A program made the position numbers and the translations under genes. Of a stretch of DNA of 64,000 bases, positions 7,424-15,157 are shown piece by piece. The DNA comes from Gemmatimonadota bacterium (GTDB lineage: Bacteria > Gemmatimonadota > Gemmatimonadetes > Gemmatimonadales > Gemmatimonadaceae), in the NCBI GenBank assembly GCA_027307165.1, contig DAHUXM010000021.1:248001-312000 (forward strand), written 5' to 3'. Positions within the stretch are counted from its first letter, which is position 1; each line of letters begins with the position of its first letter. Below the pieces are notes generated by a model that did no database searches, was not told where the DNA came from, and saw only the letters and a list, made by a program, of their open reading frames with translations.

Positions 7424-8979
7424 TTCGTTTCCTGGAGTGGCCGTGGGCCGTTGCATTCGCGGTGCTGTTGCCGGTCGCGGGCGTGATCGCATTGATCATC
7501 GGACGCCGCTCTCGCATCCGTCGTTTGGCGCTGCTGGGCACCCGAACGATGCTTGCGCGACTTGCGCCACTTGGCACGCGTCGCGGCCCGTGGCATAACG
7601 TGCGCATCGTCACGTCGCTCGCTCTGCTCGGCGCCGCAGTGTCGGGCCCGCGTTGGGGACAGGAGAGCTCGGTCGTCAGTCGCAGCGGTGCAGACGTCGT
7701 TCTCGCGCTCGACGCGTCGCTGTCGATGACCGCGACTGACGAGCGTCCGTCGCGCCTCGCGAAGATGAAGCAGGTCGTTCGTCAGCTTCGCGCGTTGTCA
7801 CCGGATGACCGATTCGCGATGCTTGCATTTGCCGGCAAATCGTACATCCTCACGCCACTGACGACCGACGACGGCGCTCTTGCGCTGTACCTGGACAACC
7901 TCGATCCAACGGTTGTGGGCGAAGCGGGCACGTCGATGTCGAGCGCACTGCGCCAGGCGACCGCTCTGCTCAGTCTGGGCAAGGGGAACGGCAACAAGGC
8001 TATAGTGTTGATGAGCGACGGCGAGGCGTTCGAGCCGCTGTCGGACGTTGCGGCGGCGGCGAAGCGCGCGAAGGATGCAGGTATAGAGGTCGTGACAGTT
8101 GGATTTGGCACGCCGCAGGGCTCGACCATACCCATTGTCGAGAACGGCGCAACAACGGTGAAGCGCGACGAGAACGGCCAGGTGGTCGTGACACAATATC
8201 ATCCCGAATTTCTGCGTACCGCTGCAGATTCGGCGGGTGGAGTGTTCGTGCCAGCCGAGGCAACGAACAAGGCCGAGGCTGTGAGGTCGGCGATCCAGCG
8301 GCTCAAGACCGAGGCGCATGCAGTTCAGACGGGACGCGATCTCACACCACGGTTCCAGTGGTTCGTCGCACCAGCGTTGCTGCTCCTGTTGCTGGATGCG
8401 CTGCTCGGGCTCCGATCGCGACGGCGTCTTGCCAGCGCGGCGATCATCGCGGCGGGAACGCTCGCGGCGTGTTCACCCAATTCCATGACCGAACTCCTGG
8501 CATACAATCGCGGTACGACGCTGCTTTCGCACGATTCGCTTGCTGCCGCCGTGCCGGTTCTCGATTCTGTCGAGGCGCGACATGGCCCGATGGCCTTCAA
8601 CGCGACGTTCAACGCTGGCTGGGCGTATCTTGTTACGGGAAGGAAGCTGCATGGCGATACGGCCGCTCAGCCTCTGGACAGTGCTCTGGCACATTACAGA
8701 CGGGCGCTGACTCTGACGCCTGACGATCGCGATGCCAAATGGAACTACGAGCTCGCGCTCCGCGTTCACAAGGCGTCCGGCGGTGGGGGCGGAGGAGGAG
8801 GAGGGGGCGGAGGCGGAGGTGCGCAGGCGCCGCAACCGAAGCCAGCCGGAGGTGGTGCGCTGGGATCGCAGCAGGCCGACGCCGTTTTGAACAATGCCGC
8901 ACGCGAGGAGCAGGACGTGCAGGGACGCAAACAGCAGAAGAACGTGCCGCAACCCCCGCCACACGGGAAGGACTGGTGA
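7420..8979 (+). CDS. batB: BatB VWA protein fused to a BatC-like TPR domain
   Basis: Residues 1-340 form a BatB protein: two N-terminal hydrophobic segments, a VWA domain with the site DASLS at Asp98, a second motif MSDGEAFEP, and a C-terminal helix (FVAPALLLLLLDALLG). The chain then continues with RRRLASAAIIAAG and LAAC (Cys351), which looks like a lipoprotein signal with lipobox. TPR-like helices follow (AYNRGTTLL, FNAGWAYL, ALAHYRRALTLTPDDRDAKWNYELAL), then 14 consecutive Gly (454-467) and a Pro/Gln-rich tail, as in BatC. BatC is usually a separate gene, so this is a fusion. Length is 519 residues. It overlaps BatA by four bases and BatD by four. Confidence 0.85.
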   Translation: MIRFLEWPWAVAFAVLLPVAGVIALIIGRRSRIRRLALLGTRTMLARLAPLGTRRGPWHNVRIVTSLALLGAAVSGPRWGQESSVVSRSGADVVLALDASLSMTATDERPSRLAKMKQVVRQLRALSPDDRFAMLAFAGKSYILTPLTTDDGALALYLDNLDPTVVGEAGTSMSSALRQATALLSLGKGNGNKAIVLMSDGEAFEPLSDVAAAAKRAKDAGIEVVTVGFGTPQGSTIPIVENGATTVKRDENGQVVVTQYHPEFLRTAADSAGGVFVPAEATNKAEAVRSAIQRLKTEAHAVQTGRDLTPRFQWFVAPALLLLLLDALLGLRSRRRLASAAIIAAGTLAACSPNSMTELLAYNRGTTLLSHDSLAAAVPVLDSVEARHGPMAFNATFNAGWAYLVTGRKLHGDTAAQPLDSALAHYRRALTLTPDDRDAKWNYELALRVHKASGGGGGGGGGGGGGGAQAPQPKPAGGGALGSQQADAVLNNAAREEQDVQGRKQQKNVPQPPPHGKDW

Positions 8980-9959
8980 TCGTCGCACTGCTGCTCTTCG
9001 CGCAGGTAGGCGTCGTTCAGTTCCAGACGCAGGTCTCGCCGGATACGGTATATGCGGGACAGCAGGTGAACTACGACGCAGTGACGCTCGTGGACGACGT
9101 CGCGCGGCGGCGACTGCGCGCCAACCCCGTCTTCACGCCAGCGGACGTCGCCGGAGTGACGATATATGACTTCCCGTTCGACACCAGTTCCATCTCGACG
9201 GTTACGGTGGATGGCGCGCCGTACCGGCGTTACGCATATCACCGCGCGCTGTTCCCGCTCCTGCCCGGTACATACACGGTGCCGGCCGCGACGCTGCAAT
9301 ACCAGCTTCCCGACGGAGACGATTACTTCAGCCCGCCGCGCACGTATTCGACGATGTCGGCTCCGCAGTCGTTCACAGCCGTCGCGTTGCCCACGTCAGG
9401 AAAGCCTGTTGGTTTCATAGGCGCGGTGGGAGAATTCCGGGATACGCTTCGCACGGATGGATCCAGCCTGCGGGTGGGTGATCCCTTTACGGTCACCATG
9501 CGGTTGTCCGGCGTCGGAAATCTGCGATTGCTTGCGCGTCCCGCTATCGATATCGACTGGGCAACCACAGTTCCCGGCGAGGAGCGTGTTTACTGGGATT
9601 CCGCGGGCACCGTGGTGCGAGGCGCAAAGGAGTTCGACTGGATCGTTACGCCGAAGATCCCCGGAGAGATGGTGTTGCCGGAGGTGCGGTACGATTTCTT
9701 CAATCCCACATCGCGCCGTTACGAATTCGCAACGACGCCGTCGCTGCGCGTCATGGTCGCCGCCGCGACAGGTCCCGTAGCGGACACGACTGCCGTTCCG
9801 CGGGACACGATCGGTGACACGCCATTTCCAGCTCTCGCAAGACTCGCGCGATCAAACGCGCTCGTCATCGCAATCGCCGCAACTGCCATCGCCGTGATTC
9901 TCTTCGGCATCCTGCTCCTGAGCCGACGACACCGCAGCGATCAGGACGACGAAGAGTGA
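8976..9959 (+). CDS. BatD-like oxygen-tolerance protein
   Basis: I start this 327-residue protein at the GTG at 8976, which overlaps the BatB/C TGA. It gives an N-terminal signal segment VALLLFAQVGVVQFQTQ. The extracytoplasmic part contains Ig-like beta repeats seen in BatD, for example SPDTVYAGQQVNYDAV, LRVGDPFTVTMRLSGVGNL and FDWIVTPKIPGEMVLP. One C-terminal transmembrane helix (ALVIAIAATAIAVILFGILLL) ends in a short charged tail. BatD proteins are periplasmic, membrane-anchored members of the Bat complex. This is the last gene of the cluster; 58 bases separate it from mutL, which has its own promoter. Confidence 0.83.
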   Translation: MIVALLLFAQVGVVQFQTQVSPDTVYAGQQVNYDAVTLVDDVARRRLRANPVFTPADVAGVTIYDFPFDTSSISTVTVDGAPYRRYAYHRALFPLLPGTYTVPAATLQYQLPDGDDYFSPPRTYSTMSAPQSFTAVALPTSGKPVGFIGAVGEFRDTLRTDGSSLRVGDPFTVTMRLSGVGNLRLLARPAIDIDWATTVPGEERVYWDSAGTVVRGAKEFDWIVTPKIPGEMVLPEVRYDFFNPTSRRYEFATTPSLRVMVAAATGPVADTTAVPRDTIGDTPFPALARLARSNALVIAIAATAIAVILFGILLLSRRHRSDQDDEE

Positions 9960-9981
9960 CGGAGCGCCGCAGCGCATCTGC

Positions 9982-10010
9982 TTGTAGTTACGTCGTGCCA
10001 CTGCTACGAT
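9982..10010 (+). promoter_or_regulatory. Predicted promoter of mutL, giving a leaderless transcript
   Basis: TTGTAG (9982-9987) and TACGAT (10005-10010) are separated by 17 bases. The GTG start codon of mutL begins eight bases after the last base of the -10 box, exactly where transcription should start. No ribosome-binding site precedes the GTG. This geometry is what leaderless mRNAs show. Confidence 0.5.
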
Positions 10011-10017
10011 CCGAGAC

Positions 10018-11784
10018 GTGCCAGTAATCAGCGTTCTTCCCAGCGCGGTAGCGGACCAGATTGCGGCCGGAGAGGTCGTCGAGCGCCCGGCATCGGTCGT
10101 CAAGGAGCTGGTCGAGAACTCGCTCGATGCCGGGGCAAAGTCGGTGGAGATCACCGTGCAGGAGGGCGGCCGCGCCCTGATTCGCATAAGCGACGATGGG
10201 GCGGGAATGGATGCGGACGACGCGGTCCTCTCTCTCGCTCGGCACGGGACGTCCAAGATTCGCACATCTGCCGATCTCACTGGCGTGCGCACCTTTGGAT
10301 TTCGCGGCGAAGCACTGCCGGCGATCTGTTCTGTCTCGCGTATGGAAATCGAGACTGCCCTGCATGACGGAAGCGGCACGCGCCTCGAAGCAGCCGGTGG
10401 TGCACCTCCCACCGTCACGCCCACGCAACGGCGGCGCGGCACCACCGTTACCGTCACCGATCTGTTCTACAACTCGCCGGCACGCGCCAAATTCCTGCGG
10501 GGAAGTCGCTCCGAGTGGCGCGCGATATCGGAAATCGTCATGACGCTCGCTCTCACGCGTCGCGACATTCGCTTCGAGCTGTTGCACGACGGGCGGCGCT
10601 CTCTCACCGCGCCTCCGGCTTCTTCGTTACGCGTGCGGCTCGGCGCACTCTGGGGTGTTCAGTACGCAGACGGCTTGCTGGACGTGGATGATGTAGCGGG
10701 TCCGATTCACGTGTCCGGCCTTGTCGAGCGTCCGGCGAATGTCGGTACGGCTACGCGGCGCGTGTTCCTTTCGGTCAACGGACGCTCCATCCGGGACGCT
10801 GGAATCGTTCGCGGCGCCGAGGCGGCATACAGATCGACGATTCCAGCGGGAACCAGACCGGCACTGTACCTGGAAGTCGCCGTGCCCGCCGACTCGGTGG
10901 ACGTAAACGTCCATCCCGCCAAGGCCGAGATTCGATTTCAGGATCGCTGGACGGTCGAGCGCGCGGTCGAGCGTGCGGTGCGACGCGCGCTCGGTACGTT
11001 CGATAGCTCCGCGGCGATGGGACGATCTTTCTTCGGCGGAATTACGGCGCCGAATGCGCACGTTCAGGTAATCGAAAGCGAGATCCTCGCGCCGCAGGCG
11101 GAGGACACACCGCTCTTCCATGCCGCCAGTTCATCGGCTGATGCGGCTGATGTAAAGGATTACGAAACCGTAGCGCGCGATATCGCCGGCAATGCCAGCA
11201 CACGCGAAGATGACAACATTCCGCCGCTCACACAGCTGCGCCGTACGTACATCATGTTCGAGCACGAGGACGGCGTCGTGCTCATCGACCAGCATTCGGC
11301 TCACGAACGCGTCCTGTACGAAGAGTTCATGCGTGCGATCGAGACGGGCTCTGCTGATTCGCAGCGACTGCTCCTTCCATTTACCCTGACCTTATCCGCC
11401 GCGGAGCTCGAAGCGTTCGATCTCAATCGTGAATACTTCGACAAGCTGGGCTTCGAGATCGAGCCGTTCGGCGGCAACGCGCTGATCGTACACGCGGTGC
11501 CGCTGCCGCATCCGCGCTTCGACGCCGAGCGCTGCCTTCGTGACACTCTTGCGTCCCTGACTGGCGATCGCACGCCGTCGGCGCACGGCCGTCATGAGAG
11601 ACTGGTTGCGACGATCGCGTGCAAGGCAGCAGTGAAGGGCGGTGATCTGCTCTCGGGAGCGGAGATGCGCGCCCTGTTTGTCGCGCTTCGCGATACGAAT
11701 CTCCCCGCGCACGACGTTCACGGCCGCTCCACCATCGTTCAGCTGGCGTGGAGCGAAGTAGACAGGCGTTTTGGCCGATCGTAG
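10018..11784 (+). CDS. mutL: DNA mismatch repair protein MutL
   Basis: The 588-residue protein has the GHKL ATPase motifs of MutL: VVKELVENSLDAGA (Glu catalytic), DDGAGM, RHGTSKI and TFGFRGEALP in the N-terminal 110 residues, then FYNSPARAKFL and DVNVHPAKAEIRF. The C-terminal dimerisation domain contains DQHSAHERVLYE from Asp424, matching the endonuclease motif DQHA(X)2E(X)4E with Ser for Ala. That suggests a nicking MutL of the methyl-independent type, not the E. coli type. Two zinc-site motifs deviate (ACK for ACR; DVHGRS where CPHGRP is usual). Start is GTG. It overlaps miaA by 14 bases. mutS is not in the window. Confidence 0.96.
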   Translation: MPVISVLPSAVADQIAAGEVVERPASVVKELVENSLDAGAKSVEITVQEGGRALIRISDDGAGMDADDAVLSLARHGTSKIRTSADLTGVRTFGFRGEALPAICSVSRMEIETALHDGSGTRLEAAGGAPPTVTPTQRRRGTTVTVTDLFYNSPARAKFLRGSRSEWRAISEIVMTLALTRRDIRFELLHDGRRSLTAPPASSLRVRLGALWGVQYADGLLDVDDVAGPIHVSGLVERPANVGTATRRVFLSVNGRSIRDAGIVRGAEAAYRSTIPAGTRPALYLEVAVPADSVDVNVHPAKAEIRFQDRWTVERAVERAVRRALGTFDSSAAMGRSFFGGITAPNAHVQVIESEILAPQAEDTPLFHAASSSADAADVKDYETVARDIAGNASTREDDNIPPLTQLRRTYIMFEHEDGVVLIDQHSAHERVLYEEFMRAIETGSADSQRLLLPFTLTLSAAELEAFDLNREYFDKLGFEIEPFGGNALIVHAVPLPHPRFDAERCLRDTLASLTGDRTPSAHGRHERLVATIACKAAVKGGDLLSGAEMRALFVALRDTNLPAHDVHGRSTIVQLAWSEVDRRFGRS

Positions 11785-12421
11785 GATTCGGGTGATCGTC
11801 GGCCCAACCGCTGCGGGGAAGTCCATGCGCGCCATGGAAGCCGCGGCACACGGGGATATCGCCATAATCTCGGCGGATAGTCGCCAGATTTACCGAAAGT
11901 TTGATATCGGTACAGCCAAACCGACTCCTGAAGAGCTCTCCAGCGTCGTACATTTCGGTGTGAACGTCGTCGAGCCGACCGAGCATTACAGCGCGTACCA
12001 GTGGGCGCGCGACGCCGCGCGCTGGATCGGCGAGGCGGAGCGCATGGGAAAGGTGCCCATCATCGTAGGAGGAACAGGGTTCTACGTGAAGTCCCTGTTC
12101 GATCCACCCTACGACGAGCCGCCAGTCGCGGATCTCGACCTCCTTCCCGAATACGAAGTAGTCGATCCTGGTCCCGATCTCCGGAATCACATCGAGACAC
12201 GCGTGGATCAAATGCTGGAGAATGGCTGGCTGGACGAAGTCGCATCGCTCATGCAGCGCGTGCCTGTCGACGCGATAGCGTGGAAGGCATCGGGTTACCG
12301 CGTGATGCGGCGGCATCTCGAAGGCGAGTATTCGCTTGCGGACGCACGCGAGCGCGCGATCATCGAGACACGTCAATACGCGAAACGGCAGCGAACCTGG
12401 TTCAGACACCAACTACCATGA
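11771..12421 (+). CDS. miaA: tRNA dimethylallyltransferase MiaA, internally shortened
   Basis: MiaA transfers dimethylallyl to N6 of A37 in tRNAs reading UNN codons. The P-loop GPTAAGKS (11-18), the substrate motif DSRQIYRKFDIGTAKP, VGGTGFYVKSL and the C-terminal ETRQYAKRQRTWFR are all present. The protein is only 216 residues, against about 300 normally. Between VGGTGFYVKSL and RVDQMLENGWLDEV the usual stretch with NDPxRxxRALEV is missing (about 75-80 residues), and the C-terminal tail is short. The reading frame is continuous, so this is not a frameshift. The TTG start overlaps mutL; the stop overlaps the bshA ATG. Confidence 0.87.
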   Translation: MADRRIRVIVGPTAAGKSMRAMEAAAHGDIAIISADSRQIYRKFDIGTAKPTPEELSSVVHFGVNVVEPTEHYSAYQWARDAARWIGEAERMGKVPIIVGGTGFYVKSLFDPPYDEPPVADLDLLPEYEVVDPGPDLRNHIETRVDQMLENGWLDEVASLMQRVPVDAIAWKASGYRVMRRHLEGEYSLADARERAIIETRQYAKRQRTWFRHQLP

Positions 12422-13563
12422 AGATCGGCATCACGTGTTATCCCACCTACGGTGGATCCGGCGCGGTCGCGACCGAGCTCGGGATCGCGCTCGCGGCGCG
12501 CGGTCATGAAGTTCACTTCATCAGCTACCGCCAGCCATTCCGGCTTCCGTCATTTCTTCCGCGCGTATTCTTTCACGAAGTCCAGGTGGGAGCATACCCA
12601 CTCTTCGAGTACCCGCCGTACGATCTCGCGTTGGCAGTACAGATGCACGAAGTCGTGAAGATGCACGGGGTCGAGCTACTCCACTGCCACTACGCGATCC
12701 CGCATGCCACGAGTGCATGGATCGCACGTGAGATGCTGCGCGCCGAGCACTCCGACGTTGCGGTCGTGACCACGTTGCACGGCACAGACATCACGCTGGT
12801 GGGCCAGGACCCGTCGTTCCACGCGATAACGAAATTCTCGATCGAGAAATCGGATCGTATAACGGCGGTGTCCGACTATCTGCGCGACGAGACGTTCAAC
12901 GCGTTCGATTGCACCGGATGCCGTGTCGCCGTGATTCCCAATTTCGTCGACCCCGCCATTTACGATCGGTCGCTGTACAGCAGATCGGAGCTGCTTCCGT
13001 TCGCTGGCGATCGCAAGGTGCTGATGCACATCTCCAACTTCCGAGCTGTCAAGCGCGTACGCGACATCGTGCGCATCTTCGCGAAGGTTGCTGCGGAGAC
13101 GCCGAGCGTGCTGGTGATGGTGGGTGATGGTCCGGAGCGTCCTGCCGCTGAAGACGAGGTGCGTGCGCTCGGTGTCGGTGATTCCGTATTCTTCCTGGGC
13201 AAGATCGAGACGGTTGCGCCGTTGCTGGCCAGCGCCGACGTCTTTCTGTTGCCGACGTCGAGCGAGTCGTTCGGCTTGAGTGCACTCGAAGCGATGGCAT
13301 CGGGCGTTCCGGTGGTAGGCAGCGACTCCGGCGGACTGCCGGAGGTCGTAACGAACGGCGTGACCGGCCTGCTGTATCCCGTTGGGGATGTAGATTCGAT
13401 GGCCGCGGGAGTGCTGTCGATCGTCACCGATCCGGCCCGGCAGGCGGACATGGGCGCGGCCGGTGCCGACGATGCGCGCAAGCGCTTCGCGCTCGACACC
13501 GTAGTTTCGCAGTACGAAGACCTGTATCGCAGCGCGCTCAAACTACCTTCCGACGCTCACTAA
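12418..13563 (+). CDS. bshA: N-acetyl-alpha-D-glucosaminyl L-malate synthase (BshA)
   Basis: BshA is a GT4 glycosyltransferase that joins UDP-GlcNAc and L-malate in the first step of bacillithiol synthesis. The 381-residue product begins MKIGITCYPTYGGSGAVATE and contains HCHYAIPHATSAW, TTLHGTDITLVGQDPSF and VIPNFVD, segments specific to BshA within GT4, followed by the C-terminal nucleotide-binding ESFGLSALEAMASGVPVV. I chose the ATG at 12418, which forms an ATGA with the miaA stop. No bshB or bshC is visible in this window, so whether bacillithiol or a methylated analogue is made cannot be judged here. A general GT4 role is the alternative. Confidence 0.88.
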   Translation: MKIGITCYPTYGGSGAVATELGIALAARGHEVHFISYRQPFRLPSFLPRVFFHEVQVGAYPLFEYPPYDLALAVQMHEVVKMHGVELLHCHYAIPHATSAWIAREMLRAEHSDVAVVTTLHGTDITLVGQDPSFHAITKFSIEKSDRITAVSDYLRDETFNAFDCTGCRVAVIPNFVDPAIYDRSLYSRSELLPFAGDRKVLMHISNFRAVKRVRDIVRIFAKVAAETPSVLVMVGDGPERPAAEDEVRALGVGDSVFFLGKIETVAPLLASADVFLLPTSSESFGLSALEAMASGVPVVGSDSGGLPEVVTNGVTGLLYPVGDVDSMAAGVLSIVTDPARQADMGAAGADDARKRFALDTVVSQYEDLYRSALKLPSDAH

Positions 13564-13573
13564 TCCCTCCTGG

Positions 13574-14383
13574 ATGCCCACAATATTTCAAGCGCTCGTG
13601 CTCGGTCTTCTTCAGGGATTGGCCGAGTTTCTTCCGATCAGCAGCTCGGCGCACCTGGCCCTCGCACCGTGGCTCTTCAACTGGCCCGATCCCGGACTGT
13701 CATTCGACGTTGCGCTTCACTTCGGAACGCTGATCGCCGTAGTCTGGTACTTCGCTGGCGAGTGGATGTCGCTGTTGCGCGCCGCTGGCCAGATCATTCA
13801 TACGCGGAAGATCGTGACCGTCGAGCAGAAGCGCGCTGCGTTTCTGGTCGTCGCGACGATTCCGGGTGGAATATTCGGTTTGCTGCTGGAGAAGAAAGCG
13901 GAAACCGCGTTCCGGAACCCTGCGCTCATCGCAACGGCGCTGATAGCACTTGGAATCCTCCTGTGGCTCGCGGATCGGCTCGCGCGTTCCGATCGACCGA
14001 TAACGCACATGACCTGGAAGGACGCGATCCTCATTGGTTGCGCGCAGGTTTTCGCGCTCATTCCGGGCGTGTCGCGCTCTGGTTCGACGATCACCGCGGG
14101 TCGTGCTCTTGGTCTGGATAGAAACGGGGCCGCGGCGTTCAGCTTTCTGCTGAGCATGCCGATCATCGCCGCCGCCGTGGTACTGAAGGTGCCGCACGTG
14201 ATCCGAGAAGCGGGAATGAGCCTGCCGCTCCTGGTCGGCGTCGCCGCATCGGCGATCAGCGGCTGGCTCGCGATCTCGGTATTGCTCAAGTACGTGAGCC
14301 GGCATTCCTACGGAGCGTTCGCGCTGTACCGCGTGTTGCTGGGCGCCGCAGTGCTCGCGATCTACTTCGCGCGCGGTGGCTGA
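13574..14383 (+). CDS. uppP: Undecaprenyl-diphosphatase UppP (BacA)
   Basis: UppP dephosphorylates undecaprenyl pyrophosphate to recycle the lipid carrier for peptidoglycan and other envelope polymers, and high levels give bacitracin tolerance. The 269-residue polytopic membrane protein has the two catalytic signatures: LGLLQGLAEFLPISSSAHL near the N-terminus and IPGVSRSGSTITAG in the middle. About seven hydrophobic helices are visible. Length matches the family (about 265-275). It starts ten bases after bshA and overlaps the birA GTG by eight bases. Confidence 0.97.
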   Translation: MPTIFQALVLGLLQGLAEFLPISSSAHLALAPWLFNWPDPGLSFDVALHFGTLIAVVWYFAGEWMSLLRAAGQIIHTRKIVTVEQKRAAFLVVATIPGGIFGLLLEKKAETAFRNPALIATALIALGILLWLADRLARSDRPITHMTWKDAILIGCAQVFALIPGVSRSGSTITAGRALGLDRNGAAAFSFLLSMPIIAAAVVLKVPHVIREAGMSLPLLVGVAASAISGWLAISVLLKYVSRHSYGAFALYRVLLGAAVLAIYFARGG

Positions 14384-15137
14384 CGCTCGCCCGACGCTCA
14401 GGTATGATGGTCTCACAGCGGCCGAGCTTGCGGAGCGTGCGAAAGTGCCTCGCGTCGAATTGTTCGACGTGGTGGGTTCCACAATGGACGAAGCCCATGC
14501 ACTCGCATCCGACGGAGCGCAGGCTGGCACCGTCGTACTGGCGGATTCGCAGTCGTCCGGGCGGGGAAGAAACGGCAAACGCTGGTCATCACCACCCCGA
14601 GGCGTGTGGATGACGCTCATCGAGCGTCCACCCGATCCATCCGCGCTCGATGTTCTGTCACTGCGCATCGGACTTGCTGCGGCACGCGCCCTCGATGCGT
14701 TTGCCGCGGAGCCTGTTCGCGTGAAGTGGCCCAACGACCTTTACGTCGAGAGCGCCAAGCTTGCGGGAGTTCTGGTAGAGGCACGGTGGCGCGGCGACCG
14801 GCTCGATTGGGTCGCCATCGGACTCGGCGTCAACCTGGATCAGCCACCCGATCAGGCCGCGGCCGTCCTCGAACCCGGAACATCACGCGTCGACGTGATC
14901 TGCGCGTTGCTCCCGGAGTTGCGCGGATCGGCGGCGATGTCGGGACCTCTCACGCAGGACGAGATGGATGAGTACGCTGCGCGCGACCTTGCGCGCGGGC
15001 GTGTGTGCACGGAACCCGTGCGCGGTCGCGTAGTGGGAATTGCGCCGACCGGCGAGCTGCTGGTGGAGCTTGCGGATTCCGTCGCGCGCGTACGAACAGG
15101 ATCACTTGTGCTCCAGTCATCGAACGAATCGGATTAA
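14376..15137 (+). CDS. birA: Biotin--[acetyl-CoA-carboxylase] ligase (BirA, no DNA-binding domain)
   Basis: The 253-residue enzyme makes biotinyl-AMP and attaches biotin to the carrier-protein lysine. The catalytic glycine-rich motif SSGRGRNGKRWSSPP is present at about residues 54-68, followed by VKWPNDLYVESAKLAGVLVE and IGLGVNLD. The C-terminal small beta domain (GRVVGIAPTGELLVEL) is also visible. There is no N-terminal helix-turn-helix, so this is the monofunctional type that does not repress biotin genes. A likely target, the biotin carrier at 47142, is in this window. The GTG start lies in the uppP tail; coaX follows after 20 bases. Confidence 0.93.
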   Translation: MADARPTLRYDGLTAAELAERAKVPRVELFDVVGSTMDEAHALASDGAQAGTVVLADSQSSGRGRNGKRWSSPPRGVWMTLIERPPDPSALDVLSLRIGLAAARALDAFAAEPVRVKWPNDLYVESAKLAGVLVEARWRGDRLDWVAIGLGVNLDQPPDQAAAVLEPGTSRVDVICALLPELRGSAAMSGPLTQDEMDEYAARDLARGRVCTEPVRGRVVGIAPTGELLVELADSVARVRTGSLVLQSSNESD

Positions 15138-15157
15138 TCGAGCAACGCGAGCCAATC

